Both the position numbers and the translations under genes were made by a program. Below are positions 44,466 to 52,665 of a stretch of DNA of 64,000 nucleotides, one piece after another. The number at the start of each line of letters is the position of its first letter. The stretch's first letter is position 1. The stretch spans positions 310,001-374,000 of the forward strand of contig JACKDL010000001.1 of assembly GCA_020633555.1 (NCBI GenBank). The letters are read 5' to 3'. The notes under the pieces were generated by a model. The model saw only the letters and a program-made list of their open reading frames with translations. It made no database searches and had not been told where the DNA came from. Origin of the DNA: Myxococcales bacterium (GTDB taxonomy: Bacteria > Myxococcota_A > Bradymonadia > UBA7976 > UBA1532).

Positions 44466-45022
44466 TCGAGGTACCGGTGGATCTTCTCGTCGGTCCAGGG
44501 GTGCACCGAGACGAAGCGCAGGCGCAGGTTGCCGTTGCGGTCCACCACATAGGTCTCGGGCAGCTTCTCGGTGCCGTAGATCCGCGCGAACCGTTGGTCG
44601 GGATCGAGGCCAATGGTCATCTTCGGGACCTGGCCGCCAAAGAACCGGTCGATGTCCTCGAAGCTCGCGTCGGATGACACGGCCAGGATCTCGAAGTCCA
44701 CGTGCTTCATCTTTTCGCGCAGCGCGAGCAGATCGGGCAGCTCCTCCCGGCACGGGGGGCACCAGGTCGCCCAGAAGTTCACAAAGACCACCTTGCCGCG
44801 CAGGTCGCGCAGCCGCACCAGGGTGCCGTCGGCCTTGCGGACCTCGATGTCGGGAGCCGGCCCTTCGGCAAGGTGCACCTGGTCGAGCTGGCGGACGAGC
44901 TGCGCCTCCATGCTGGGGCGGCTGGCCGCGAGGTGCTGCCGGACCACCAGGCCCAGGGCGAGCAGACCCCCAAGCAGGAGGGCCCAGCGAACGTAGCCGT
45001 CAATCTCTCGGGAGGAGGCCAT
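44444..45022 (-). CDS. TlpA/ResA-like membrane-anchored thioredoxin
   Basis: This 192-residue protein has a single N-terminal TM (WALLLGGLLALGLVV, 13-27) and a periplasmic thioredoxin fold. VVFVNFWATWCPPCREELPDL carries the WCPPC active site typical of TlpA/ResA reductases. A cis-Pro follows in KLPETYVVD. These enzymes keep apocytochrome c or other periplasmic thiols reduced. It lies upstream of the K+ channel gene (22-base overlap) and 101 bases downstream of the four-domain DsbA lipoprotein gene, so thiol redox genes cluster here. Confidence 0.9.
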   Translation of the reverse strand: MASSREIDGYVRWALLLGGLLALGLVVRQHLAASRPSMEAQLVRQLDQVHLAEGPAPDIEVRKADGTLVRLRDLRGKVVFVNFWATWCPPCREELPDLLALREKMKHVDFEILAVSSDASFEDIDRFFGGQVPKMTIGLDPDQRFARIYGTEKLPETYVVDRNGNLRLRFVSVHPWTDEKIHRYLEWLATSG

Positions 45023-45082
45023 GGGGGTCCGTGGGTCGAAACGTCCGCACGGATTTCGCAGGCAGGGCGGGGGAAGTCAAGG

Positions 45083-45106
45083 GCCGGCGGGGTGGAGGCC
45101 CCGCCG
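45083..45106 (-). terminator. Hairpin after the four-domain DsbA gene
   Basis: CCGGCGGGG (45083-45091) and CCCCGCCGG (45098-45106) form a perfect 9-bp stem with a 6-base loop, 18 bases past the stop of the gene ending at 45124. Confidence 0.45.
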
Positions 45107-45123
45107 GAGTCAGCCCAGGGGGC

Positions 45124-47703
45124 TCACTTCTTGGCCATGACCTCGTCGATCAGCTTCTCGAAGGCCGGGTAGGGCTGGGCGCCCCGGAGCTTGCGGCCGT
45201 TGATGAAGAAGCTGGGGGTGCCGGTGGCGCCGTGCTTGCGGGCCTCGGCGATGTCGGCCTCGATCTGGGCCTTGAACTTGCCGCTGTCCAGGTCGCCCTT
45301 GAACTGGCTCATGTTCAGGCCGAGCTCCTGGGCGTAGCGCTCCAGGTCCTCACGCTTCAAGGCGCGCTGGTTATTGAAGAGCATGTCGTGCATCTCCCAG
45401 AACTTGCCCTGCGCGTTGGCCGCCAGGGCCGCCTCGGAGGCCAGCGGGGCGTCCTTGTGGAAGCTCAGCGGGTTGTGCTTGAAGACGATCTTGACCTTGT
45501 CGCCGTACTTGTCCTGGACCTGCTTGAGGGTGGGGTTCACCCGGCCACAGAAGGGGCACTGGAAGTCCGAGAACTCCACGATGGTGACGACGGCGTTCTT
45601 GCCACCCTTCCAGGCGTCCTCGGGGTTGACCTTCACGTCGTAGACGGTCTTGTCCTCCTCGGGGGCCTGGCGGGCCGGCGCGGCGGGCTTGGTGGCGCCG
45701 TTCTTGATGATCTCGGCGTAGACGGCGCTCTTCGCGGTGCCCTTGTCCACCAGGGCCTTGGCGGCCTTGAGCTGCTCGTCGATCAGGGCCTCGAAGCTCG
45801 CCTGGGGCTGGGCGCCCACCAGCTTGCGGCCGTTGATGAAGAAGTTCGGGGTGCCGCCGGCGCCGATCTCGCGGGCGAGATCCTGGTCGGCCTTGATCTG
45901 GGCCTGGTACTTGCCGCTGTCGAGGGCGGCCTTGTACTTGCCCATGTCGAGCCCGATCTCCTGCGCGTACTTGTCCAGGTCCTCACGCTTGAGCTGCTTC
46001 TGGTTGGCGAACAGCTTGTCGTGCATCTCCCAGAACTTGCCCTGCTCGTTGGCCGCCAGGGCCGCCTCGGAGGCCAGGGGGGCGTCCTTGTGGAAGGGCA
46101 GGGGGTTGTGCTTGAAGACCACCCGCAGGTCGTCGCCGTACTTCTTCTGGAGGCCCTCGATGGTCGGGTTGACCCGGCTGCAGAAGGGGCACTGGAAGTC
46201 CGAGAACTCCACGATGGTGATGAGGGCGTCGGCCTTGCCCTTCGCGGCGTCCGCGGGGTTCACCGGCACCTTGTAGGTGGTGGTGTCCGGGGCGCGAGGG
46301 TTCGGGCGGTTGGTGGGGGCGGCGGCCTTGGTCAGGCCCTTCTCGGTCAGCTTGGCGTAGACCTGGCTGCGGGGGGTGCCCTTGCTGATCAGGTCGTTGG
46401 CCTTCTTGATCTCCTCGTCGATGACCGCCTTGAAGGCCTCGAAGGGGCGAGCGCCGGTGATCTGGCGGCCGTTGACGAAGAAGTTCGGGGTGCCCCGGGC
46501 GCCGAACTGCGCGGCGACCTTCTGGTTCTCCTGGATGACGCTCTTGAACTTGCCGCTGTCGAGGGCCGCCTTGAACTTGTCCATGTCCAGGCCCAGCTCG
46601 CCGGCGTACTTCTCCAGGTCGGCGCGGCTCAGGGCGCGCTGGTTGGCGAACAGCTTGTCGTGCATCTCCCAGAACTTGCCCTGCTCGCCGGCGGCCAGCG
46701 CGGCCTCCGAGGCGGGCACGGCGTCCTTGTGGAAGGGCAGCGGGTTGTGCATGAACACCACCCGGACGTCATCCTTGTAGGTGTCCTTGATCTGGTTGAT
46801 GGTCGGCAGGACCCGGCTGCAGAACGGGCACTGGAACTCGCTGAACTCGATGATGGTGACCAGGGGCTCCTGGCCGCCGATCGCGTAGGCCTGCGCGTCC
46901 ACCGGGATCTTGTACACGGCGTTGTCGGCCGGGGCCGCGCCCTTGCTGTCGGGACGGGCGGTCGGGGCCTTGAAGTTGGCCTTCACGCGCGCGGCGTAGA
47001 TCTGGTCCTTGGCGGTGCCGCTCTTGAGCAGCTCCTCGCCGGCCTTGATCTCCTCGTCGATGACGGCGGTGAAGCGGTCGAGCGGCTGGGCGCCGGCGAG
47101 CTGCTTGCCGTTGATGAGGAAGTTGGGGGTGCCGCGGGCGCCGACCTTGGCGGCCAGGGCCATGTCGGCGTCCAGGACCTTCTGGAGGTCCGCGACGTCC
47201 TTCTTGATCTGATCGAGGTTGAGGCCGAGCTCCTTCGCGTAGCTGTCGAGGTTCTCCTCCTTCAGCGCGCGCTGGTTCTCGAACAGCTTGTCGTGCATCT
47301 CCCAGAACTTGCCCTGCTTGCCGGCGGCCAAGGTGTACTTGGAGGCCAGGGGCGCGTCCTTGTGGAAGCTCAGGGGGTTGTGCTTGAAGGCGATGCGGAC
47401 CTTGTCACCGTACTTGTCCTGGATCTGCTTCAGGGTGGGGTTCACCCGGCTGCAGAAGGGGCACTGGAAGTCCGAGAACTCCACGATGGTGACCAGGGCG
47501 TCGCTGCCGCCGCCCTTGGTGTAGCTGTCGCCGACGGGGATGAGGTCGCTGTCGGCGGTGGCCGCCGCGGTGTTGCCCGCGGTCTGGCCGCTGGTGGCGG
47601 TGCCCTTGGCCGCTTCGCCGCCCTGACCGCCCTTGTTGCAGGCGGTCAGGCCCAGGCCGAAGCCCAGGGCGAGCAGCGCCGAAAACAGAATGCGCTTGTT
47701 CAT
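45124..47703 (-). CDS. Lipoprotein with four tandem DsbA-like thioredoxin domains
   Basis: This 859-residue lipoprotein starts at ATG 47703, with signal peptide and lipobox LGLTAC (Cys22) followed by a Gly/Thr/Ala linker. Four DsbA-like thioredoxin domains follow, each opening with an active-site CPFC: residues 81-84, 292-295, 505-508 and 716-719, spaced 211, 213 and 211. Each has FKHNPLxFHKDA-like and GKFWEMHDxLF segments and a cis-Pro loop (GTPNF three times, GTPSF once). All four active sites keep CPFC, so four redox sites are likely functional. DsbA domains normally occur singly, so this looks like serial duplication. The fold family also includes DsbG/BdbD-type oxidases. The physiological substrate is unknown. 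Confidence 0.92.
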   Translation of the reverse strand: MNKRILFSALLALGFGLGLTACNKGGQGGEAAKGTATSGQTAGNTAAATADSDLIPVGDSYTKGGGSDALVTIVEFSDFQCPFCSRVNPTLKQIQDKYGDKVRIAFKHNPLSFHKDAPLASKYTLAAGKQGKFWEMHDKLFENQRALKEENLDSYAKELGLNLDQIKKDVADLQKVLDADMALAAKVGARGTPNFLINGKQLAGAQPLDRFTAVIDEEIKAGEELLKSGTAKDQIYAARVKANFKAPTARPDSKGAAPADNAVYKIPVDAQAYAIGGQEPLVTIIEFSEFQCPFCSRVLPTINQIKDTYKDDVRVVFMHNPLPFHKDAVPASEAALAAGEQGKFWEMHDKLFANQRALSRADLEKYAGELGLDMDKFKAALDSGKFKSVIQENQKVAAQFGARGTPNFFVNGRQITGARPFEAFKAVIDEEIKKANDLISKGTPRSQVYAKLTEKGLTKAAAPTNRPNPRAPDTTTYKVPVNPADAAKGKADALITIVEFSDFQCPFCSRVNPTIEGLQKKYGDDLRVVFKHNPLPFHKDAPLASEAALAANEQGKFWEMHDKLFANQKQLKREDLDKYAQEIGLDMGKYKAALDSGKYQAQIKADQDLAREIGAGGTPNFFINGRKLVGAQPQASFEALIDEQLKAAKALVDKGTAKSAVYAEIIKNGATKPAAPARQAPEEDKTVYDVKVNPEDAWKGGKNAVVTIVEFSDFQCPFCGRVNPTLKQVQDKYGDKVKIVFKHNPLSFHKDAPLASEAALAANAQGKFWEMHDMLFNNQRALKREDLERYAQELGLNMSQFKGDLDSGKFKAQIEADIAEARKHGATGTPSFFINGRKLRGAQPYPAFEKLIDEVMAKK

Positions 47704-47828
47704 GATGTCCTGTTTGCTCTCTACCGGTCTCGGTACGTCTCGGGTTGGGTTGAGCGCCGCTGTCGACCCGGCCTGGCGCACGCGGCTGGGCGCCGGGGGT
47801 GACCGCCTGAGCGGTCGTGGGCCGACCC

Positions 47829-48302
47829 TCACCTGGGAGGGGGCGGCTCCACCGCAAGGGCCCGCGTCCAGGGGCGGGGTTGGGGCGGATCGGCGACGCC
47901 CAAGGGCAGGGTGCCCGGGCCACGCCGAGGGATCGTCACCGCGGCGGCGCAGTGCGCCACCCCGATGACCGCAATCTGGAGCGCGCCCGGATCGCGCGGT
48001 CCACAGTCGTAGGCGGCTTCGAGACAGCGTGGCCCCTGGGGGGGCGGCAGCTCGAGGATGGCGGGCACCTGCCCACAGGCGTTGTCCAGGGTGCTGCACT
48101 GACCCAGCGGATCTTCGACGCCCGGCACCGCTTCGGTGCCACAGTCTTCACCGCAGGCGGGCTCAATGGGGTCGGTCCAGGGAGCGACGGGGGTGCCGTC
48201 TGGCAGAACGCACGTCCCCGGCAGGCCCGCTGCTGCGGCCCAAGAGGTCGTCAGTAAGGCCAATGAGGCCAGGCTCAGCCAGGGCAGCAGACGCACCCAC
48301 AC
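47829..48302 (-). CDS. Small Cys-rich secreted protein
   Basis: This 157-residue frame encodes a convincing signal peptide (LLPWLSLASLALLTTSWAAAA) and a mature part with about eight Cys spread over roughly 100 residues: GTC, ACGEDCG, QCS, NACG, RCL, DCG, HCA. These could form several disulphides. The C-terminus is Pro/Arg-rich. Its gene is upstream of, and on the same strand as, the four-domain DsbA gene, an oxidase-like protein that might act on such substrates. The separation is about 125 bases and this is an inference. No family is recognised. Confidence 0.55.
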   Translation of the reverse strand: MWVRLLPWLSLASLALLTTSWAAAAGLPGTCVLPDGTPVAPWTDPIEPACGEDCGTEAVPGVEDPLGQCSTLDNACGQVPAILELPPPQGPRCLEAAYDCGPRDPGALQIAVIGVAHCAAAVTIPRRGPGTLPLGVADPPQPRPWTRALAVEPPPPR

Positions 48303-48432
48303 CCCGCGATCGCGCGCTGGAAAGTGCGCATGCCTACCACCAGGGGCTCGCCCCCGTCAACGGCGTGGGCCGCACGCTGGCCGACGGCGATGGGGTGGCG
48401 TAAGGTCGGGGCTCCACGCGGGAGGCAGCAGC

Positions 48433-50199
48433 TTGGCATCCATTCCCCCTTCCCTGAGCGGCCTGCTGGGGCCGTTGGTCGACCTGCTGGAGTCACCGGC
48501 GGTGCGCCGGATCGTGGTGGATCGCCCGGGAGTGGCCACCGTGATCAGCGCGACGGGCCGGGCGACCGTGCCCATCGACCTGGACGCCGGCATGCTGGCC
48601 CGAATGGTCAAGGGTCTGGCCCAGCGGGCGTCGCGGGCGCCCGGTGAAGGCCAGCCCGTCGTCGAGGCGATGCTGCGCGACGGGACCCGGTTTCTGGTGA
48701 CGGGGCCGCCCACGGTCCCCGGTCCGATGGTGAGCATCAGCCGGCCGGTCGTGGTCGCCACGACGGCGTGGGGGCCTTGGGGGCCGGCGCTCGGCGACGC
48801 CATGCGAGGGGGGCTGAACCTCCTGGTCGTCAGCCCGGGGGACGTCGAGACCTTCGTGGCGCTGGGCGACCTGATCGGGCCGGAGCGTCGCTATGCCCTG
48901 GGCGACGGGGGCGCTGCCTTCCCGGGTGACGCGGTGCGCATCCAGGCCGACACCGCCGAGGCTGCCTGGCGTCTGTTGGGGGGCATCGCACCGGACCGGG
49001 TGTTCGTCGACGAGCCGACACCCGCTGGGGCCTGGGCGGCGGTGGCGGCCTTGTCGGGGCGCGTGGCGCCGGCCGCGGTTCGGATCGCGGGCCGGTCGGC
49101 CGATGACGGTCTGGCTCGGCTCGAAGCGCTGGCCCGAGCCGGGGCCCCGCCCGCCGCAGGGGCCGCGGTGGACGGGTTCATCGCCTCGGGCATCGACCTG
49201 GTGGCGGTGTCGATGGCCGGCCACCTTGCGCTGGCGGGGGTGCGGGCTGAGCGGGGCCTGCCCGTCACCGTGCCGCTGGCCGATGAAGCCGCTCTGTGTG
49301 CGTACTTGCGGACGCTCGGTTTGGCACGGCGGCCGCCGGCAGATGGTGATCCGCCGGCCGTACCCGAACCGTCGGCGCCGCCGGGCCGCCCGGCTTCGAA
49401 CCCGCCCGACGAGGGGCCCCGGGCGGGCATTGTGGTCGCGCCCGACGCCGCCGGCGTCGAACCGCTATCGGGCACGCCGTTGGCGTTGGTCCGGGACGAC
49501 GAAGCCTCGGTCCCCCCGAGCGAGCCGCCTGCCGAGGTGGCGCCGGCCGGGGACGACGTCAGCGATGATCGGCCCGCCGTGGCGAGCGCCGGCCCTGGCT
49601 CGGTCGCCGAGTCAGGCGCAGGGGCGGCGCAGCCTGCGGAGTCGAGCCCGTCCAACTCTGATGCCCCCGTCCTCGCGCCGCCGCCGTCCATTGGGCCTGC
49701 TGCCGCCAGCGTCGAGGCGCCCGGGCCGGATCCCGAGGGCATCCTGGTGCCCGCGTCGAAGCCGTTGTCCGCGGCGCCGGCGCCCAGCGACTCCATCGAC
49801 ATCGAGATCGATCTGTCGATGGTGACCCGCAGCCATTCGGTGCCTCCCCATGAGTCCGTGGAGAGCGCCCCCGCGCGCTCAGACCCCCCGCCGGGCGCGG
49901 TGCGCGGCGCAACGCCGAGTACGCGGCCCACCGAGGATCCGTTGCGAGCGCTGCTGGCTTCGTTGGGCGCTGAGGACGAGGAGGAGGACGAAGACGAGTC
50001 GGTCAACACCATGGTCAGCCAGCTCGAGGACGCGCTGGGCGCCGACGCCGCCGAGGCGGTGGCCGGCCGGAGCTTCTCGGAGATTCTGCGCTCCATCAGT
50101 GGCGTGCTGGATGACGACGACTCGGTGGACCGGGCTGCGGCGACGGAGCATCCCCGTGGCCGCAGGGGATCGACCCGAATCCACGCAGATGACGAGTGA
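48433..50199 (+). CDS. CpaF/GspE-like secretion protein lacking a P-loop, with a long disordered acidic tail
   Basis: The start TTG 48433 follows GGAGG by seven bases. The 588-residue product begins with a region like the N-terminal part of CpaF-type type IV pilus/Tad secretion ATPases (LVDLLESPAVRRIVVDRPGVATV). MRGGLNLLVVSPGDVET follows, where GGTGSGKTT is expected; residues 134-140 are SPGDVET, so Walker A is lost. IAPDRVFVDEPTP at about 186-198 corresponds to the DPDxIxVGEIRD segment (Walker B). From about 300 to 588 the chain is Pro/Ala/Ser/Asp-rich with an acidic helix (EDEEEDEDE) and a C-terminal amphipathic region. I infer a pseudo-ATPase used as scaffold or regulator. No tad/pil genes are adjacent; it faces the sct genes. 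Confidence 0.68.
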   Translation: MASIPPSLSGLLGPLVDLLESPAVRRIVVDRPGVATVISATGRATVPIDLDAGMLARMVKGLAQRASRAPGEGQPVVEAMLRDGTRFLVTGPPTVPGPMVSISRPVVVATTAWGPWGPALGDAMRGGLNLLVVSPGDVETFVALGDLIGPERRYALGDGGAAFPGDAVRIQADTAEAAWRLLGGIAPDRVFVDEPTPAGAWAAVAALSGRVAPAAVRIAGRSADDGLARLEALARAGAPPAAGAAVDGFIASGIDLVAVSMAGHLALAGVRAERGLPVTVPLADEAALCAYLRTLGLARRPPADGDPPAVPEPSAPPGRPASNPPDEGPRAGIVVAPDAAGVEPLSGTPLALVRDDEASVPPSEPPAEVAPAGDDVSDDRPAVASAGPGSVAESGAGAAQPAESSPSNSDAPVLAPPPSIGPAAASVEAPGPDPEGILVPASKPLSAAPAPSDSIDIEIDLSMVTRSHSVPPHESVESAPARSDPPPGAVRGATPSTRPTEDPLRALLASLGAEDEEEDEDESVNTMVSQLEDALGADAAEAVAGRSFSEILRSISGVLDDDDSVDRAAATEHPRGRRGSTRIHADDE

Positions 50200-50217
50200 C
50201 CGGAGTCCGGGCCGCGT

Positions 50218-51174
50218 TCAGCCGGCCCCGTCCAGCAGCACCCGTGTGATCTGAACGGCCAGCCCCGCGCTTCCGCCCGCCTGGACCAGGACCCCCTGCG
50301 CCACCGGGACTGATCCGGCTCGGAGCTGCACCACCGGTGGATCGTCCACCTGGATGGGCACCGCTGCGCCGGGCGTCAGGGCGGCGACCTGGCCGGCTGA
50401 CAGCGTCAGCTCGCCCAGAGTGACCGTGAGCGTGACGGGGAGCTGCTCGAGCGCAGGGGGGATCATGAATGGTGGCTCCTGGGCGACGGTGAGACGACCG
50501 CGGCTCACATGAAGCGCCTGCAGGCGCCGAGTGCCTGCCCACAGCGCAACGCCCTCGGCGAGGGGGAGCTGGTCGCCGGCAGCCGGGGGTCGGCGGGGGT
50601 CAATGCGGGTCAGGCCCTGAACGGTCAAGGGAATCGGTACGCTGCTGGGCGCTCTCGGGTTGGCGGGACGGGCCGGGGCGCCGGGGACCCACCACCGCGC
50701 TCGCCCTGCGCATTCGGGCCCTGCGAGGCGCCAGTCGCTCGGGGCGCCGACGGGCTGCGGGGGTGGCCAGTCGGGATCACCGCCATGCACGCCGATCAGG
50801 GTCACAGCCACGGGGAGCGCATCGAGCGCCGCGCCTGCGAGCCAGGCGAACACGCCTTCTTCGGCGGGGCTCAAGGGCGCTGCGCCCGCCACCGCCGGGG
50901 CGCCCGTGAGCGCGCAGAAGGCCTGGTGGATCCAACGGCGCTCCACGGCCAGCCAGCCCACCTCGCCCGAGGGCCCCTCCCAGGCGGCCCAGGCGGCCGG
51001 GGGCGGCGGGCCCGGGTGCGGCGACGCGGGCTCGATCTGGATGGACGCGCCCAGCGCGCGGGCCCACTGGCTCGCGCACCGCCCGGCCAGCGCGGGGTCG
51101 TTGACCGCGTCCCACGGGGGCGAGGGGGTCAGGTCGACCGGGGCCGGGCGCGGCAGCGGGCGCGGCCAGGTCAC
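50218..51174 (-). CDS. sctQ: SctQ-like C-ring (sorting platform) component of a type III secretion system
   Basis: The 318-residue protein starts at GTG 51174 in a GTGA overlap with sctL. The C-terminal 75 residues (about 240-312) form a SpoA domain: PVTLTVTLGELTLSAGQVAALTPG and an ending of the FliN/SctQ type (AQGVLVQAGGSAGLAVQITRVL). The N-terminal two thirds are poorly conserved, as is usual for SctQ/YscQ. In injectisomes SctQ assembles the cytoplasmic sorting platform with SctK and SctL. Context (SctJ, SctL) decides between SctQ and FliM/FliN. It is the last gene of the minus-strand chain, 18 bases from the stop of the convergent pseudo-ATPase gene. Confidence 0.78.
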   Translation of the reverse strand: MTWPRPLPRPAPVDLTPSPPWDAVNDPALAGRCASQWARALGASIQIEPASPHPGPPPPAAWAAWEGPSGEVGWLAVERRWIHQAFCALTGAPAVAGAAPLSPAEEGVFAWLAGAALDALPVAVTLIGVHGGDPDWPPPQPVGAPSDWRLAGPECAGRARWWVPGAPARPANPRAPSSVPIPLTVQGLTRIDPRRPPAAGDQLPLAEGVALWAGTRRLQALHVSRGRLTVAQEPPFMIPPALEQLPVTLTVTLGELTLSAGQVAALTPGAAVPIQVDDPPVVQLRAGSVPVAQGVLVQAGGSAGLAVQITRVLLDGAG

Positions 51175-51662
51175 GGACCGAGCACCAGCGCAGCGACCGC
51201 GGCGGTCACGCGCGCACCCAGCAGGTCGTGGGGGTCGTCTACGGACACCTCATCGGGCGACAGGCCGGGGTCGGCCCGGAGGGGAAGACCGGGTGGCAGG
51301 CGCTCGCGGGCGGCGTCGAGCGTGACCGGCGCCACGCGGATCTGAAGCCCCGCGGGCGCGGGCTCGCCCTTCAGGATGGACACGAGGTCATCGAGCCGCG
51401 CGCAGGCCCCGTCCACCCCCAGGCGCGTGGCCAACGCCACCGCCAGGTCCAGGGCCTGCTCGGCCAGGTGGGCCTGCGCGGCCTGCCAGCGGGCTTCGAG
51501 CTCGGCGGCAGCCCCAGCCAGCGCCTCGTCGCGCGCGTGGGACAGCGCGCCGCGCCACCCATCGCGGATGCGCCGCGCCTCCGCCAGTGCGGCCCGTGTG
51601 GCGGGATCGAGACGACCGGCCACGGCCAGGGCGGCGTCCGGCGGGATTGCGGGGGGCCTCAC
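51171..51662 (-). CDS. sctL: SctL/FliH-family type III secretion stator protein
   Basis: The start GTG 51662 overlaps the previous stop (GTGA) and gives 163 residues. A long helical N-terminal half with many Ala/Glu/Arg (ALAEARRIRDGWRGALSHARDEALAGAAAE) is followed by a smaller C-terminal domain with LDLAVALATRLGV. This helical stalk plus C-terminal domain is the organisation of FliH and YscL/SctL. These link the export ATPase (SctN) to the sorting platform. Its place between the SctK-like gene and sctQ matches injectisome operons (order J-K-L-Q). No ATPase gene is in the window. Confidence 0.72.
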   Translation of the reverse strand: MRPPAIPPDAALAVAGRLDPATRAALAEARRIRDGWRGALSHARDEALAGAAAELEARWQAAQAHLAEQALDLAVALATRLGVDGACARLDDLVSILKGEPAPAGLQIRVAPVTLDAARERLPPGLPLRADPGLSPDEVSVDDPHDLLGARVTAAVAALVLGP

Positions 51663-52048
51663 GGCGTCTCCAGGGCGGACTGCACCGCGGCCGCCGGGGC
51701 GTTGGCGATCAGCCGACGGGCCTCCTGCGGGGCGTCGCACGCCGTCAGGGCAGCGCGGAGCGCCGCGGGGTCGGATGGGGAGGCGCTGCCCGAGAGCCCG
51801 AAGCGCGCGCGCCGGGCGAAGCGACGCACGAGCCGCGCGAGGGGCGCCGGACCGCGGGCCTGCGGTCGGTCGAGGGAGGGCGGGGCCTGCCGCGTCGCCA
51901 GGGCGCGGGCCAGCGCCAGGACGGGGTCGCCCGGTGGAGGCACCTTGGCTACGAGGTGGGCGAGCGGCGGGGGGATGCCGTGAAGCGCGCACAGCGCCGC
52001 CAGCGCGCGTTGCCCAGGCTCGGCCAGGGGTGGCAGCGGCCGCGTCAA
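51659..52048 (-). CDS. Small SctK-position protein of the type III secretion chain
   Basis: This 129-residue product sits between sctJ and sctL, the slot of SctK/MxiK-type sorting-platform adaptors. I prefer TTG 52048, which overlaps the sctJ stop as TTGA; an ATG 52093 gives a further 15 residues inside sctJ. The protein is Ala/Arg-rich and helical (PGQRALAALCALHGI, RLVRRFARRARFGL), without a motif I can identify. The SctK assignment is by position only; K proteins are poorly conserved even among close systems. Confidence 0.55.
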   Translation of the reverse strand: MTRPLPPLAEPGQRALAALCALHGIPPPLAHLVAKVPPPGDPVLALARALATRQAPPSLDRPQARGPAPLARLVRRFARRARFGLSGSASPSDPAALRAALTACDAPQEARRLIANAPAAAVQSALETP

Positions 52049-52665
52049 GGGGCTGTCCGGCGCCAGCGGCGGCGCGCCAGCCAACCCAGGCACGCCAGCG
52101 CCAGCGCCGCCAGGCCCGCCGTCCAGCGGTGGTCGGGCGGGGCCAGGACCGCCGCCGCCGCGACGGCAGGATGCAGGCTGACGGTCACCTGATCTGGCGC
52201 CGACAGGCCCGCGCCCCGTTGCACCAGCGCCTGCAGCTCCGCGATCGGGGGGGCGTGCCCGGCTGGATGCTGCGCCACCACAGCGGCCCCGTCCTCGCTG
52301 AGGGTCACGCGGGCTCGGAGGATGTCGGGCCGCAGGCTCAGGGCCGCCTGCAGGTCCTGGGCGACCTGGCGGCGTGCCAGGGCGCGCGCCTCGGTGGGAG
52401 AGCGGACCCAGGGGGTCGGGCCGGGGCGGCTCGAGTCGTCCGTGGGCAGCCCGCCCGCCTGCACGGCCCGCCAGGCGCGGGCGCCGTCGGCCGACGGGAC
52501 CGCCACTGTCCAGCGACCCCGGCGACCGGTCTTGCTGCTGGGCACGCCTTCGGCTGCCAAGATGGCCACGGCCTCGTTGGCCGTGGCTTCGTCCACGCCG
52601 TCGAGCAGCGCGGTCTGGCAGCCGGCGGCGCTCAGCGCCAGCCCGATGGTGAGCCAGCCCTTCAC
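52045..52665 (-). CDS. sctJ: SctJ inner-ring lipoprotein of a type III secretion system
   Basis: The 206-residue protein starts with GTG 52665 (GTGA with the sigma gene stop). Signal peptide with lipobox LSAAGC (Cys16) is followed by QTALLDGVDEATANEAVAIL, which matches the CxxxLYxGLxxxEANxMxAxL start of YscJ/PrgK proteins. AGGLPTDDSS resembles the Gly-Leu-Pro after the first domain. A single TM (AGLAALALACLGWL) lies near the C-terminus. FliF of flagella is over 500 residues with two TM helices, so this is injectisome-type. SctJ forms the inner-membrane ring of the basal body. Confidence 0.83.
   Translation of the reverse strand: MKGWLTIGLALSAAGCQTALLDGVDEATANEAVAILAAEGVPSSKTGRRGRWTVAVPSADGARAWRAVQAGGLPTDDSSRPGPTPWVRSPTEARALARRQVAQDLQAALSLRPDILRARVTLSEDGAAVVAQHPAGHAPPIAELQALVQRGAGLSAPDQVTVSLHPAVAAAAVLAPPDHRWTAGLAALALACLGWLARRRWRRTAP

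Noticed and set aside
44425..47802. A plus-strand open frame of over 1100 codons antisense to the four-DsbA gene
   Set aside because: Its repetitive Leu/Val/Glu/Gly composition mirrors the third-position pattern of the strand below. No start signal, signal peptide or domain is seen, and the minus strand holds a convincing lipoprotein with conserved motifs.
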